From Gentiana macrophylla (Eukaryota > Streptophyta > Magnoliopsida > Gentianales > Gentianaceae): a stretch of DNA of 64,000 nucleotides. Below, piece after piece: positions 37,601-50,640 of the stretch. The translations under genes and the position numbers were made by a program. Below the pieces are notes generated by a model that saw only the letters and a program-made list of their open reading frames with translations, was not told the DNA's origin and did no database searches. The stretch lies in contig CM047817.1 in the NCBI GenBank assembly GCA_026214975.1, forward strand, positions 62,776,407-62,840,406, given 5' to 3'. The first letter of the stretch is position 1. Every line of letters starts with the position of its first letter.

Positions 37601-38291
37601 GATTGATTGATCTTTTCACATGAAATATCAGGTATCTAAAAATGAGTCAACATGGTCTGAATTAGTAAACCTAAGGGCTTGACCTTGGACTTCCTTATAC
37701 CATCTCTATCTTCAGTGAACACCTTCTTTATGTAATGTATAAAGAATCCAGCCCAATCAAACTTCAAACTTCTGCAAATGATGATCAGTAGGTCTATCTT
37801 TGGTCCAGATAGAGTATCCAGGCTTCCAACAAATCCCAAAATGGTTTTGGCAACCAATTTGCTCAGCAGATTGTACTCATAACCAATATGCCTTACATTA
37901 ATGCCAAAACTGTAAGGTATAGCATCATTGGTCTTTATTTGATCCACAAATTTCATCCTTGGTAGATTCATTGCCTCTGGATTTGTGGGAGCATTATTTC
38001 TAGGTGCAAAATGAAATAAAATTCTCAGCAGGTCTGAGGAAATCTCTATCTCTCTTCCATTGACAGTTGTAGTGAAGGCCTCTCTTCCTTCATGTATAAT
38101 AATGTTTTCCCGAATTCCAGCACATTGATATATGAGATTCGTTCCAATCTCTTGTTTATTACATTCTCTAGCCCTGCAAATCGTCTGATTCTTCTTCCAA
38201 TATTGATGGCTAGCTCAGTAGAGTTACAGTCATGAACGTATCCTCTTACACTTTGACTGGTTCCAATATGAACTTCATCCTTTGGTGCCAT
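34623..38291 (-). pseudogene. Extra ORF of element A (plant transposon-protein-like domain plus charged region)
   Basis: No RT or integrase motifs. From the N-terminus: MAPKDEVHIGTSQSVRG (38291), TTTVNGREIEISSDLL (about 38075-38028), YEYNLLSKLVAKTILGF and LSGPKIDLLIIICRS (37971-37636). The last part aligns with LSGAKLDLLYMIW of element B, and the whole recalls the Transposase_32 'putative plant transposon protein' domain. A lysine- and glutamate-rich region follows (KKKHGKGKQ, SKRMKEIAKKKK, 37404-36925), then a segment with YFQWKFGFYKRRKTKF (36721-36221) and a coiled C-terminal end (QEQVEKARQERERR, 34862-34623). Several frameshifts break it. Role unknown; domain name is inferred. Confidence 0.6.
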
Positions 38292-38400
38292 TGTAATAAG
38301 AAAATATGAAGAAGAAAGCTTGTAGATCTGCGTTTACACTGTGTAAATGCAAAGAGAATCAATCTGAGATTTTGTAAGTAGGCCCTGCGTTTAGGTCCGC

Positions 38401-38412
38401 ATATATATATAG
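38401..38412 (-). promoter_or_regulatory. TATA box upstream of the extra ORF of element A
   Basis: TATATATATAT on the minus strand about 110 bases before the ATG at 38291, with an AT-rich untranslated stretch between. Element B has a TATA box at the same relative place. Confidence 0.5.
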
Positions 38413-38618
38413 ACAGATACGGTTGAGAACTGTCAGATCGTGTACTGTGCATTAACCACGATTAAATATGAGTGAATGCCGTCTTGACATGTGGCCCATT
38501 GCTTTCCATAACGCTTTGTAACCGCTGGATCGTGTTAACTACGGTTATAAAGATGAGATAAAATATCCCGCCATATGCTTTTTGACTTTATTAAGTTTGA
38601 CTGCGGTAACATTTGTTT

Positions 38619-38718
38619 NNNNNNNNNNNNNNNNNNNNNNNNNNNNNNNNNNNNNNNNNNNNNNNNNNNNNNNNNNNNNNNNNNNNNNNNNNNNNNNNNN
38701 NNNNNNNNNNNNNNNNNN
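38619..38718. other. Assembly gap (100 N)
   Basis: Exactly 100 unknown bases, the customary filler for a gap of unknown size. The sequences on the two sides belong to different elements. Confidence 0.99.
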
Positions 38719-38740
38719 AAGAACATTTGCATGAGCTACC

Positions 38741-39070
38741 TTTCAATCTTTTTTTCATAGAAAAATGGTATCGGCTCATTGAGACCCGGAATCACTTCCC
38801 GATCCAACAAAGAACTTCTCAAGCCACACTACCTTTGAAGCTGCTCCGAAAGCTGCTATGTATTCGACTAACATAGTCAAATTGGCGATCTTTGGATTTA
38901 TCCGCACTATAGCTTCATCACGATGAGAAAACATCGAGCCTGAGATCGATTCACGATCATCCTTAATCCGACAAAAAATCGAGAATCGCAGTAGTCAACG
39001 ACACTCGTGGTTCGCACCAATACACAAGCATATGATCCTCGTTCTCTAAAGATACTTGAGGATGCACTAT
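38741..39070 (-). pseudogene. Ty1/copia RNase H remnant (element E)
   Basis: On the minus strand: ILKYL*RTR (about 39063-39040), DDRESISGSMF (about 38960-38930) and ANLTMLVEYIAAFGAASK then VVWLEKF (about 38882-38812). These match the copia RNase H blocks KSTSGYVF and STMEAEYIAASEAAKEAVWL. Stops and substitutions are many, so this is an old copy. Confidence 0.75.
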
Positions 39071-39090
39071 ACCGCTTTCAACGTCCGAAT

Positions 39091-41369
39091 CCGTTACTCA
39101 ACTTTTATTGACTTTTAATAACCTGACTTTCTATCCAAAAGAGAATCTATCCCATTTTCACAATATCCGAAGACTAAGAGAATTATTCCGTGAGGGGTTG
39201 GGTAGGAAACCTCTCGTTGAATTTTGCATACGATGATGCATTATCATCTTATGATTTAATAAGATGCATGGGACATTACCAACAACTTGTTCTCATGAAT
39301 TCGACCGAGTCAAATTCTAAGAATATAGTCCACTTCTCTGACTCAGAGAAGCTTTGGCTCGTCAGTTCTTGACGTCAGTTAACACACCCATATTGTTCAC
39401 AACTGTTGCAATGTTACCTTTATAAACACTAATTTCTACTACTTTACCAACATTTATTCTCTGGTCTACAAAAGACTCGTCAATATTCTAGTCAAGCCCA
39501 CACATTTCAAATATGCGGCTTTTAATGACCTAGAGGTTTGGTTTAATCCACCAAAGGATAAAAGCATAGGCAGTCAATTTGCCATTGGCTTTGAGCTAAA
39601 ACCGTTCTGTTTCGAATGAATTCAAGATCCCTTGTTGGGCAAGAAAGTTTCAGGGCATCACCCCTGGTAATCTTTCTGCTTTGCATGGAGTCAAGCAAAG
39701 CTGAGTGGTGAGAAAGTTTCAGGGCGTCACCCCTATTGAACTATCTGCTTCTCAGGGAATTACCCCTAGACCACTTGGCTTTGCTTAGAAAGATAAACTT
39801 TCTCATTCATTTGACTCATTTTCATGTAGATCCAATTACTCCCACTGGGCCTGAGACACTCAGGTGGTTCTACAGGAGTATGAACAGAATTGGAGTACCA
39901 AAACTCCATTTACAGGTTTATGGCTTTAAACCAACCTCCTATTGTCAGAATCCTATACCCCCAGCAAACTGTAAAGTCTACATAATCACAGCGAGTCAAT
40001 GGATAACCCATACTTTCACTGCATTTGGATGGATTGATATTCTGATCTGGTTCAGTAGTATAATCAGCGTAATCCCCAACAACTAATGTTGGATGTGGCC
40101 TGATTTAAATAAGATAGTAACTCCTTGAGTAACTGTACTTCAAGGTCTAACGTTGTTATCTAAACAATCTTTTAGAAAGGATGTAACAGTGTAACCGTCA
40201 CGATTCGATCTCAAGAATCTTATAACCAACCTTTACTCATTATAGTAAGATATTTCACGATCAGTCACTATATGAACGTGTATGCAAAATCTCCAGTCCT
40301 ACCTTCAAGCATTTAGTGCTCAATGCCTCTATTTACGGAAGTGGAGTAAACGTAGTTCATTCCTTATACATAAATTCATAAGCATCTTCTAGGTCGACTT
40401 CTCGGTATTACATAATAATGTATACCGTTATTTTGCAACTAATATCTTAATCGAGTTAAGCAGTGTATTGTAGCATATCAATAACTATACAAGACAGTCT
40501 ATGGTTTATCCTTTCAGTGAAATCATTTCACTCAGAGGTAGGCCAAGCATCGGTGACAAAATCATGCCATAGCTTATATCTGAGCATTGAATACTCGTTT
40601 CTCTGGTAATATAAGAGATTCCTCCAAATATTCTGATAAAATAATTGGCATTTTGAATAGTCGTCAGACAAAATGTCTACTACTCAAAAGCTCCCACTAG
40701 CTTGTATCTTTTATAAGACCCAAGGTCAATATGAACAAGTTGTGTTTACTTTTCTTCACTTCTATTTCCTTTTCAAATTGAAAGGTTACTTAGTCATTTT
40801 TCCTTTGAGATAGTGTTCTTAGACTCGAGATTGGAATCACCTTTAGCCGCCTTCGATCTTATCCTTAGGATACATGCACTAATTGATAGAAGTCGAGGAA
40901 TCGTTTATCTAAATATGGAAACCATTTGTCTTAATAGTTTATGATGTGTTACATATACCTTTTCAGCATTACTTAGTGGTTTTGACTTTTTCAGACAAAA
41001 AGTCCGAGTCTTAGAATCGTATACAAATGTCATATTCACTTTCTTTAAGGCAAATCAGATTATCGATTTCAAAGTGAATCCATTCGTTCCAACGAATATG
41101 AAAAAACAGAAATCAAATTTCTGCGATATTCAAGGATTAAAATCCGAAATTTGTTTCCTTATGTCCCTTCCACTATTTTAGCCGAAATAACTGCCCGTTA
41201 TTTACTCTTCATCATGAATTCCCAGCTTCCTTGTTCTTACAAAAGAACTTTAGCTTCCGAGTCAAATTACTCGCTTAAGAAAGTCTCTAAGGATTCATAG
41301 GTTAATGATCCAAATCACTTTCCTTATCCTATACTTTCTTTATTAATATTTTGGTTTAGCCTTTAACTT
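39091..41369 (-). mobile_element. Decayed interior of copia element E, nothing identified
   Basis: About 2.3 kb between the RNase H remnant and the leader of the same element. Gag and the rest of Pol would be expected here but I cannot recognise them. A short direct repeat (GAAAGTTTCAGGGC.TCACCCCT at 39646 and 39714) is present. The open frame 39736-40086 on plus has no family features. Confidence 0.4.
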
Positions 41370-42843
41370 ATTTAGTTTAGATGACTTACACTTGTAGAGA
41401 TTTACCTTTCCATTCTTGGCTTTCTTTAAAGGAAATGGCCGTGAACTAACAATTCATTTGAGTTGACACCACCGATGAACTCAGGGGATGTCTAGTGAGA
41501 TTGGTACCAAATCATTCTCGCCATTTTTGAACTAATTTTATTTTGTCTCTCGCTCAACACAGTGACAAGCAGTGACATTCTTATCAATGTCACTTAAGTT
41601 TGAAGGCTCAAGAGAGAATCCTCTACCGAAAATTAATTGCATTCTCGATTAATGAGTTCAACGTTCTTTTTAATTTTCCACATTTGCGAAGTCGTTACTA
41701 GTCAATTTATCATATTTAGCAGTTTAGATACATTGAGATGATATGTAGTTGTAAAATAAATTATGACAGAAGTATAAATCAAATCATACACCACAACATA
41801 TAACAATTTTAGGAATAATAAACGTGATGTCATGCATGCAGTTTATCCTACCATTCCAAGGATTTAATCTCACAAACTACAAATTACACCGACGGGTAGA
41901 TCAAAGATGTGATGATTAAATTGAGACAATCTTTCTCAACAATTAACTCTGAATCAGACATCCCGATTTAATTGTTGATTACCTTCCCTTTTCCGCCAAT
42001 ATATTTCCAAAAATACCCTTTAGAGTGTGACCTATTGTTTCAGATTTTTAAGTAGACCCCGAGTATGCCGCCGAATGGTAGGTCAGTGACCTGACGAGTA
42101 CTCAAAATCCTATCCTTTCGAAAACCAAGCCTTGAATTTTGATAGCGGTGAAGGACATCCGAAGAGGGCCGAAATCAAAGCGGCACGAGGCGTCACCATT
42201 CTCTCACGCTGCTTGTGTCAACAGTAGAGGCCGAGGGGTCTGTTGTCACCTTCCCCGCTCCCACTCGTTATTTTGAAAATTAGGTAGTCTCATTAGGATT
42301 TTCAGAATTTCTTAATCGTCCGAAAAACAATAAATCATGAATATTTAAATTAATTCTCCCACCAGTTCATCGGTTCCAAATACCGTCTAACTAGTGTCAC
42401 TATATTCATGATTTTCCAATTTCTCGATTTTACAAAAAAAATCCTTGTGTAGACGCTACACAATTAAAATTCACCAAGAATTTTATAATCCTAATCTATT
42501 AGGACTTCATGAATTTTCTAATAATTCGAAAAACAATAAATCATAAATTTAAAGCTCCCACTAGTTTATCGGTTCCAGATACCGTCTAACTAGTGACACT
42601 ATATCCATGATTTTCCAATTTATCGATTATTTTGAAAATCTCTTGTGTAGACACTACACAACAAGAATTCACTAATGAATTTTTATAGTCCTAATTTTGT
42701 CATGAAAAAGTTTTAGGATCGTAGAATTTTATCTCAATAATTTAAGAACAATAAATCTTGAAAAGCAATCACCAACTTATCGGTAATAAACCCAGGCTGA
42801 GCTTTAACCGAGTTCACCGAATGGTGTCCGAATTGGCTAAGCC
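41370..42843 (-). mobile_element. Leader region of copia element E
   Basis: It matches 3877-5310 in the same orientation at high identity, including GCCGCCGAATGGTAGG and GACGAGTACTCAAAATCC blocks. Units of about 210 bp starting near GAAAAACAATAAATCAT (42322, 42528, 42744) form a tandem repeat. The match stops at GGCTAAGCC (42843), exactly where the LTR of element C begins, so C inserted here. Confidence 0.8.
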
Positions 42844-44663
42844 TGTTAGGTGTGATGCCCGACAGACAATTTTGTAATTGTTTTATTTAATAAATGAAAT
42901 GATATTGTTATTCATATTTATTATTCTCATATTCACCGATGTGACAATAGTATTTACACTACAGAAAACCCTAAAGTATATCGTTTATGTAATCACTTAA
43001 CTCAGTGTATGGGATATACACAGGAGGATTGAGTTAGTGAAGATGTACTTAAAATACAATAAGCCGTAGTGAAGTTAATCGAGAGTATCGGGTCTCTTCT
43101 TTAACGTGCTATTAATGCGCCCAGAACACAATAGGTGTGATTGTCTTATCCGGACTTTCGGTTAAGAGAACCTAATGGGGCATTTATATATGATAGATAT
43201 ATCATATAGAAATATCGATGATTTTATTAGAGTTCACGATATAAATCCGTGATCGAGAAGTCTTATCGAATCAATGGATGATCATATTTATGGATATATC
43301 TTAATCTCCGAGGTGATCACGATCCAACCGCTTGAATCGATTATGATGTTTGACTTGACGGTTAAGGATTACACCGAGTCTGTGGTCCGAATTACCCCAT
43401 CTTGGCATTGTAATCGATTGAGTGAGTATTCGTGTTTATCACAGATACGGAATCCATTCCTTCCATTTATGGAAGTAGATAGACAGTTCCCTTAATTGTT
43501 AATCCTAGAAACTGATCGATCGTACGAGTTCATACTACACTGATTACCAGTGAGTTGTATGAATTAATTGATCACTAGGGGGTTAATGGTAAATAAGGAT
43601 AATAGTATCTAAAAAGGGTTAAGGGTAACTTCCCGATTTAGAATGAACAGTCTATGGAGGATTAATCCATATGTAATGATTATATCAATGGACGCTTATT
43701 ATTATTCTCGTGAGGAGATAAATATAATCTTATAATCGGATGAGTGCAGTCACGGGATTATGGTGGCATATTCCTGTGATTGATTTATCAAATATAATTA
43801 TTCTGTTCGTAAGATAATTATTTATTTGATTTATCGGAGCCTCTGATTATTAGTCCATGGTCCCCGACGTGCCTCCAAATATAGCATAGTTATTCTCGGA
43901 CGTCGAATCCTAATAATATTAATTTAGTTCTTGTTGGACTTTATTAAAACGATATGTGAATTAATTGTTTAGTGGACTATTAAATTAGTTGGGCTAAATA
44001 ATTAAATATGTGGAAAAGACATTTTTCATAATCTTGGCCCAATTATTGTGTAATGGCAAAATTAATATTGACTAGGTCAACAAGTGTATTTTCGCCCCAA
44101 GCATTGTTTTAGGAAATAAGAAATTGTTTTTAAGACATGTGCACAAAATATTTATTGGATAAATATTTATGGAAAGAAATAAAGGTAAATATTATTCTAG
44201 ATTTGTTCTAAAATATTATGGGATTATTTTTATTTAACGGATTTATTTTATTTGCATAATAAAATCCTTGGAGGTTAAGTTTTACTCTCCTATATAAAGA
44301 GAGTTCTCCCAAGCCTTACAATACACATAAAATTCAACATACACCTCTTGGAGAGGAGAAAAGAATTTTCGGCCAAGGGGAGATTTAGGGAAAAATCTTG
44401 GAGGTTTTTCTGGGTAGCATATCGGAAGGGTTCGAGTCGAGAATTTCCTTCCACCGGGAGTTGCTTGGATCACACGTACGGAAGATCGTGGTGCTCTTCA
44501 CATCTTCTTGCATTCTTTCTTTTGCGGTTCTTCAACTTGTATTTTGAGATCCAAGAGGTATGTTCTACAACCCCCTTGTAGATGTAGATCTAGTTATTTT
44601 ATTACGTGTATTTTATAGATCTAGATCCTTAAATCGCTTCCGTTGCGGATGATATTACTAATA
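42844..44663 (+). repeat. 5' LTR of copia element C
   Basis: Starts TGTTAG (42844) and ends CTAATA (44663, a decayed CTAACA) just before the primer binding site; 1,820 bp. TATA box TATATAAAGA at 44291. Homologous to the reversed LTR at 10485-12002. Confidence 0.87.
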
Positions 44664-44664
44664 G

Positions 44665-44677
44665 TGGTATCAGAGCC
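44665..44677 (+). other. Primer binding site of element C
   Basis: TGGTATCAGAGCC, complementary to the 3' end of plant initiator tRNA-Met, the standard copia primer. Confidence 0.93.
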
Positions 44678-46558
44678 AAGGTGATCTATATTTATACGTA
44701 TAAAATATTAGATCTAGGAGTGGTAAAACATGTAGATTTTTTGTCCCAATTTTTTTAAAAGGGGCCGATGCACATGCTTATTTTTTTTATGTTATGAATG
44801 TCTTGGTTGAAGAGATGGATTGGGGTTTGTACTGTTTACTCGTTAGATCTATTGTAGCTCCTTTGTTTAGTAACAATTGAGCATAGGAATTGTATTTTAT
44901 TTATGTCAATTTTCGAAAATTATGTGTAAAAGTAGCATCTTTTATTGTAATTTTGATGTTCCGGGCTCGAAAAGTTGAAGATCTTGCTGAAAAATTGAAG
45001 ATTAAGGCGAAACCCAAGGTATGAACAAGGAGAAACGGATAAAAACCTGATAATAAAATTGCATGTAGCTAGGGTTCTCTTTTGTTGCGGCTGCATTAAT
45101 TTTTTTTACCCTAAATTTTTTTTTAATAAAACTGCCGTCAGGCAGAAAAAGAAAAAAAAAATTGGAAAATATTTTTTTTATGGTAACAGCCGCATTGTAA
45201 CAATAAGAAATTTTTTTATTTTTATTTTTAATTATCAAATAAATTGGATTTATTTAATTAAAAGTCTTTCTCCTCTCGGGTGTTCGTGGTTCGTGATCCG
45301 ACGGCTCGAGTTCAAGACTCGAAGACATATGTAATTTACTGCTTTCCTAGGATAGATTAGATACGGGGGTACCAACAATCCATCTCGGTGTTTAAATTTT
45401 CCGCAATTTATTTTTTATGTGTTTGATCATAAAATAGATATAAAATCGGAATTGCCATGACATGCATCATATCATAAATCCACTCCATGCATACATGTAG
45501 AATTTTAATTTTGGTTATTAAAATAGGCATGTATACAAACTCGCGTAATTAGTTGAAATTTAATTAATACGTGGTAATTAATTAATTTTAGTAACTAATT
45601 AAATATCTGAGGACGGGTTATGAAATCGTTAAGCCTTTTCGGTGTGTGTTCTCGGTGAACCGCCTTAAAAGCCCAAACGAGATCACGTTTTCGATTCGTA
45701 GTGTCTACGAGATTGAATGATGGTAAAAGAACAATAAATCTTGGATAAAAACGGTTCGCTTATAGGTTGGGTGGTCAACTGAGCTAGGCTCGACCGACCT
45801 AACCCTCCTAGTGTGATGTATGCACGGGGGTCCGGCAAGACTAAGCTACACCGGCGAGCGGACGGGTGATTCCTTCTTATCTCAATAGGGCTCTCTTGAC
45901 CCGACTTCGTCCGGATCATCACATATGTTCCAACGAATAGGACGGGTAGGCTTGCCTACGTTACCGACACCATTCGGAATCCTTGATTTGATGTGCTTTT
46001 ATGTTAACATCAAAAAGACGTGGTTAGTTAACCCACCACCACTTCCAAAAATATTGAGTGGGAGTGGGGGAGGCGACAGCCAACCCCACGGCCTCTACTA
46101 TAGATACAAGTAAGTGAGAGAAGGGTGACGCCTCCCGGCGCTTTGATTTCGTCCCCCTAAGGATGGTGTTCACCCCTATCAACATTCATGGCTTGGTCTC
46201 CGAAAGGATAGGATTTCCGGTACTCGTCGGTCACCGACCTATCCTAAGACGGCACACTCGGGGCGTACCTAAGAGATCCGATATAGTAGGTCACACTCAT
46301 AAAGGATATTTTTGATAATATCTAGGCTAAAAAAGGAAGGTAGTCAATGAATAAAGGGATGTTCGATTCTCGTGGGATGTTCGATTCTCACAAGTTATTC
46401 ATTGATGAGATTGTCTCGATTTAACCGTCATCTCTTTGACCTACCCTAAGGCGGCACTGAGATGCGAGGTTAAAAGCTTGGAATGGTAGAGTAGACTTAA
46501 TTTTAGTTTACAATTCCTAAAATAAATTTATATAGTAGTGTTAAACTTGAATTAATGT
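44678..46558 (+). mobile_element. Leader region of copia element C
   Basis: 1.9 kb without genes between primer binding site and gag. Most of 45340-46510 is the reverse complement of the leaders at 3870-6078 and 41370-42843, as expected for an element in the opposite orientation. One stretch (about 45725-45800, around GAACAATAAATCTTG) reads in the same direction as in the other copies and may be locally inverted. Confidence 0.75.
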
Positions 46559-47032
46559 ATGTCATTTTATTTTCATCGCTCAAATTTACGCTTTCTTTAT
46601 CGAAAATTAACCGGAAACAACTTTAAGAAATGGAAGAGTAACCTAAACGTGGTACTCACATATGAGAATGTGCAACATGTACTCACTTCAATGCCCTACG
46701 GTGGCGATCCAAAACTGGTAAAGCCGAGATCGAATAAAGCGTAATCGGCTGGATCGAGCGGAGATAACCGGCTCGTGGGATCATCCTGGCGGCGATGTTG
46801 GAGGTTATTAGGACCCGAATGAAGAGTTTGAGACTGCAGGAGAAATCATGCGGAAACTTACTTCGATGTTTGGATCACCTTGCAACCAAGCAAGACACGA
46901 TGCCATAAGGATGGCTGTTAACACGAAATTGAAGAAAGGTCAAGCAGTGAATAGTCATGTTTTGAATAAGATCAGTTACTTCAATGACGCCGGTATTCAT
47001 GGATCAATGTTCGATGAAGCAACTCAAGTATC
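46559..47032 (+). pseudogene. Ty1/copia gag, N-terminal part, cut by element D
   Basis: Gag forms the particle that packages element RNA. The first frame (from ATG 46559) has KLTGNNFKKWKSNLNVVL and QHVLTSMP, the conserved N-terminal gag block; the next (46848 on) has RKLTSMFG and VNTKLKKGQAVNSHVL followed by DEATQVS. A region of about 100 bases between them (46745-46847) is out of frame. The gene stops at 47032 where element D begins; the rest of C should lie beyond the right edge. Confidence 0.85.
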
Positions 47033-47084
47033 TGTTGGATCGATAATGCACAGTAAAACACTCTAGAAGGGGGGGGGGGGGGTT

Positions 47085-50000
47085 GAATAGAGTGTTGTCA
47101 AATTTTAGCACTTTTTCGAGTTTATAAAAAATTAATCATGTTGGAGCAAATTACTACACAATTACTAACACTTAATCCGGAAGCCTAATAAAATGTTACT
47201 CAATTGTGTAAATGTAACTTTGAGTGATCGTGGAGTTAAACAAGTGCTTAAACAGTGCAGTGCGCTTCTAATTTTGAGAGAATAAATTAATTAACACAAG
47301 GGCCGTTTTAAAAACAGATTATCAAGACAGAGAAAATAAACATCAAGATTGTATATCAAATGTCAAAACTGATACAGGCTCACAGAATTAAAGAGGGATT
47401 ACAAAACTGAAACAATGATTGAAAACAAGTTACAGTTGAGACTGATCTAACTGAGTTCAACAAGATACAAAAACTGATAAAAATTAATTCTTAGATCAGT
47501 CAAGGGCACTGCTCAGACTAAAAATATCAGATGTAATTTAGTGATGATAAACACAAATAACTTTGAAGTTTATCAGCAATTAAATACAGCTTGATTTACA
47601 GAGGTTTCAGTGAGCACAACAAGAAGGGACCAGACTAGACTGATCAATCATTTTCAAAGATCGAAATGAGGGTCGATTAGAGTTGCACCTCCGATCCGAT
47701 CATCAAGGTCGATATTGAACCGATCACAAATGATTAGCGAGTCAAAATCGTGGCCAAAGTAAAATCTCAAAATAAAACCTATTACATGGTGTTCAATTGA
47801 AAGTTCGGATTTCAACAAACAGATTTGCAGCAAAGACAGATTCAAAGAAATAAGCACAGTAGAGGGGCAGAATTCCAGGATGTAAATCACAGTGATATAC
47901 ACACTGAAAATTCCCAGTAGATATGGGGAAAGACAAAAATAGACAGAGCCAAGTGATGCACAGATTCAGACTTGCAAAGTGTCAGAGTATCACCAGAATG
48001 CCTTATTCTCAAGGCTGTGTGCACTTACACAGAGTGAGATCCCGATATTCTGATATGCAGCTAGATGAGTACCGTGACAAGACTTGCACAGACTTTACAG
48101 CAATGGACAAACACTCAATCTGAACAACAGGATTACACAAGGTCAGATTGATACTGAAATATGAGATATAGGCCAAAATCCTCTCAGGGCCTTTTTGCTA
48201 GTTCAAGCTTTCAAGTATCAATTTCTGATCTCAGAAACCGACTCATTCAGGTTCAGAGTTTGACAGACTCAATTACAGATACTACTCAAGTATGGCTAAT
48301 TGAGACACACAACAAGAACAGGGATACTGCAAGACTTGATATGAATTCCTGAATGACACAAGATCAGAGATAGCTTGAAGTCAATGTCTGAATTGCCAGA
48401 TCCTCACTTAGGCAATCTTCAGACTTAGGTCCTTCAAAGTCAATGATCTTATCACAGGGGTGCTTCCAATCAAACAAGCCGACCACAAACCAGTTTAAAC
48501 AAAAAGCAAAGTTTAAAGGGTGTTTTCTGAATTGATTTACCTCTTTTTAATAAGACACAATGCAGACAAACAGAGGAGTTGATCTTGTGTCCTATGTATA
48601 GCTTTGCCACTCCTCAAGCTATACACACTCCAAAGAAGATTCCAATCGATTCACTATCACTTGTGCAAGTGATAGGAATCCGCACCACAAACTTCTTCTT
48701 GAAAAATGACTTAGAGAATTTTTGAAAAGGAGAAAAAGTGGTGTTTGCTTAAGTTGTAAAAACTGATGATCAAATACTTGAATGAGGGTGGCTATTTATA
48801 GGACTTGTAAAGTGAGAGGGCCTAAGACTTAAACAGAATAAAAACCCGAAGCACTGATGATCAAATACTTGAATAGAGTGTTGTCAAATTTTAGCACTTT
48901 TTCGAGTTTATAAAAAATTAATCATGTTGGAGCAAATTACTACACAATTACTAACACTTAATCCGGAAGCCTAATAAAATGTTACTCAATTGTGTAAATG
49001 TAACCTGAGTGATCAGGGAGTTAAACAAGTGCTTAAACAGGTGCAGGTGAAGTTTCTAATTTTGAGAGAATAAATTAATTAACACAAGGGCCGTTTTAAA
49101 AACAGATTATCAAGACAGAGAAAATAAACATCAAGATTGTATATCAAATGTCAAAACGTCTGAGCTCACGAAATTAAAGAGGATTACAAAACTGAAACAA
49201 TGATTGAAAACAAGTTACAGATTGAGACTGATCTAACTGAGTTCAACAAGATACAAAAACTGATAAAAATTAATTCTTAGATCAGTCAAGGGCACTTTCA
49301 GATCGAAAATATCGATGTAATTTAGTGATGATAAACACAAATAACTTTGAAGTTTATCGACAATTAAATACAAACTTGATTTACAGAGGTTTCAATGAGC
49401 ACAACAATAAGGACCGGACTAGATCGATCAATCATTTTCAAGATCGAAATGAGGGTCGATTAGAGTTGCACCTCGATCCGATCATTTGTCAAGGTCAATA
49501 TTGAACCGATCACAAATGATCAGCAGTCAAAATCGTGGCCAAAGTAAAATCTCAAAATAAAACCTATTACACGGTGTTCAATTGAAAGTTCAGATTTCAA
49601 CAACAGATTTGCGAGCAGCAAAGATGATTCAACAAATAAGCACAAGAGAGGGGCAAATTCCAGATGTAAATCACGATGATATACACACCTAAAATTCCCG
49701 GTAGATATGGGGAAAGACAAAAATAGACAGAGCCAAGTGATGCATGATTCGAGACTTGCAAAGTGTCGAGTATCACCAGAATGCCTTATTCTCAAGGCTG
49801 TGTGCACTTACACAGAGTACAGATCCTGATATTCTGATGTGCAGCAAGATGAGTACTGTGACAAGACTTGCACAGACTTTACAGCAATGGACAAACACTC
49901 AATCTGAACAACAGGATTACACAAGGTCAGATTGATACTGAAATATGAGATATAGGCCAAAATCCTCTCAGGGCCTTTTTGCTAGTTCAAGATTTCAAGT

Positions 50001-50640
50001 ATCAATTTCTGATCTCAGAAACCGACTCATTCAGGTTCAGAGTTTGACAGACTCAATTACAGATACTACTCAAGTATGGCTAATTGAGACACGCAACAAG
50101 AACAGGGATACTGCAAGACTTGATATGAATTCCTGAATGACACAAGATCAGAGATAGCTTGAAGTCAATGTCTGAATTGCCAGATCCTCACTTAGGCAAT
50201 CTTCAGACTTAGGTCCTTCAAAGTCAATGATCTTATCACAGGGGTGCTTCAAATCAAACAAGCCGACCACAAACCAGTTTAAACAAAAAGCAAAGTTTAA
50301 AGGGTGTTTTTTGAATTGATTTACCTCTTTTTAAAAAGACACAATGCAGATAAACAGAGGAGTTGATCCTGTGTCCTGTGTATAGCTTTGCCACTCCTCA
50401 AGCTATACACACTCCAAAGAAGATTCCAATCGATTCACTATCACTTGTGCAAGTGATAGGAATCCGACCACAAACTTCTTCTTGAAAAAATGACTTAGAG
50501 AAATTTTTGAAAAGGAGAAAAAGTGGTGTTTGCTTAAGTTGTAAAAACTGATGATCAAATACTTGAATGAGGGTGGCTATTTATAGGACTTGTAAAGTGA
50601 GAGGGCCTAAGACTTAAACAGAATAAAAACCCGAAGCACT
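47085..50640. repeat. 1.79-kb tandem duplication inside the LTR of element D
   Basis: Copy 1 is 47085-48855 and copy 2 is 48871-50640, offset about 1,786. Both run from GAATAGAGTGTTGTC to ACCCGAAGCACT. The joint (48856-48870) repeats TGATGATCAAATACTTGAAT, also present inside each copy (about 48763, 50549), suggesting recombination at that stretch. The copies differ mainly at CAG and CTG trinucleotides. A 14-base G run sits just before copy 1. Confidence 0.9.

Noticed and set aside
39736..40086. A 116-codon open frame on plus
   Set aside because: It lies inside the decayed interior of element E on the wrong strand, and the peptide has no recognisable family pattern.
43274..43495. A 73-codon open frame in the LTR of element C
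   Set aside because: It lies within the U3 part of the LTR, and the homologous LTR at 10485-12002 does not keep it open.
47071..47083. Run of G residues at the start of the D duplication
   Set aside because: Related LTR starts carry a shorter G run at the same place (51519, 60381), so it is an expanded homopolymer, possibly with length error, not a separate element.
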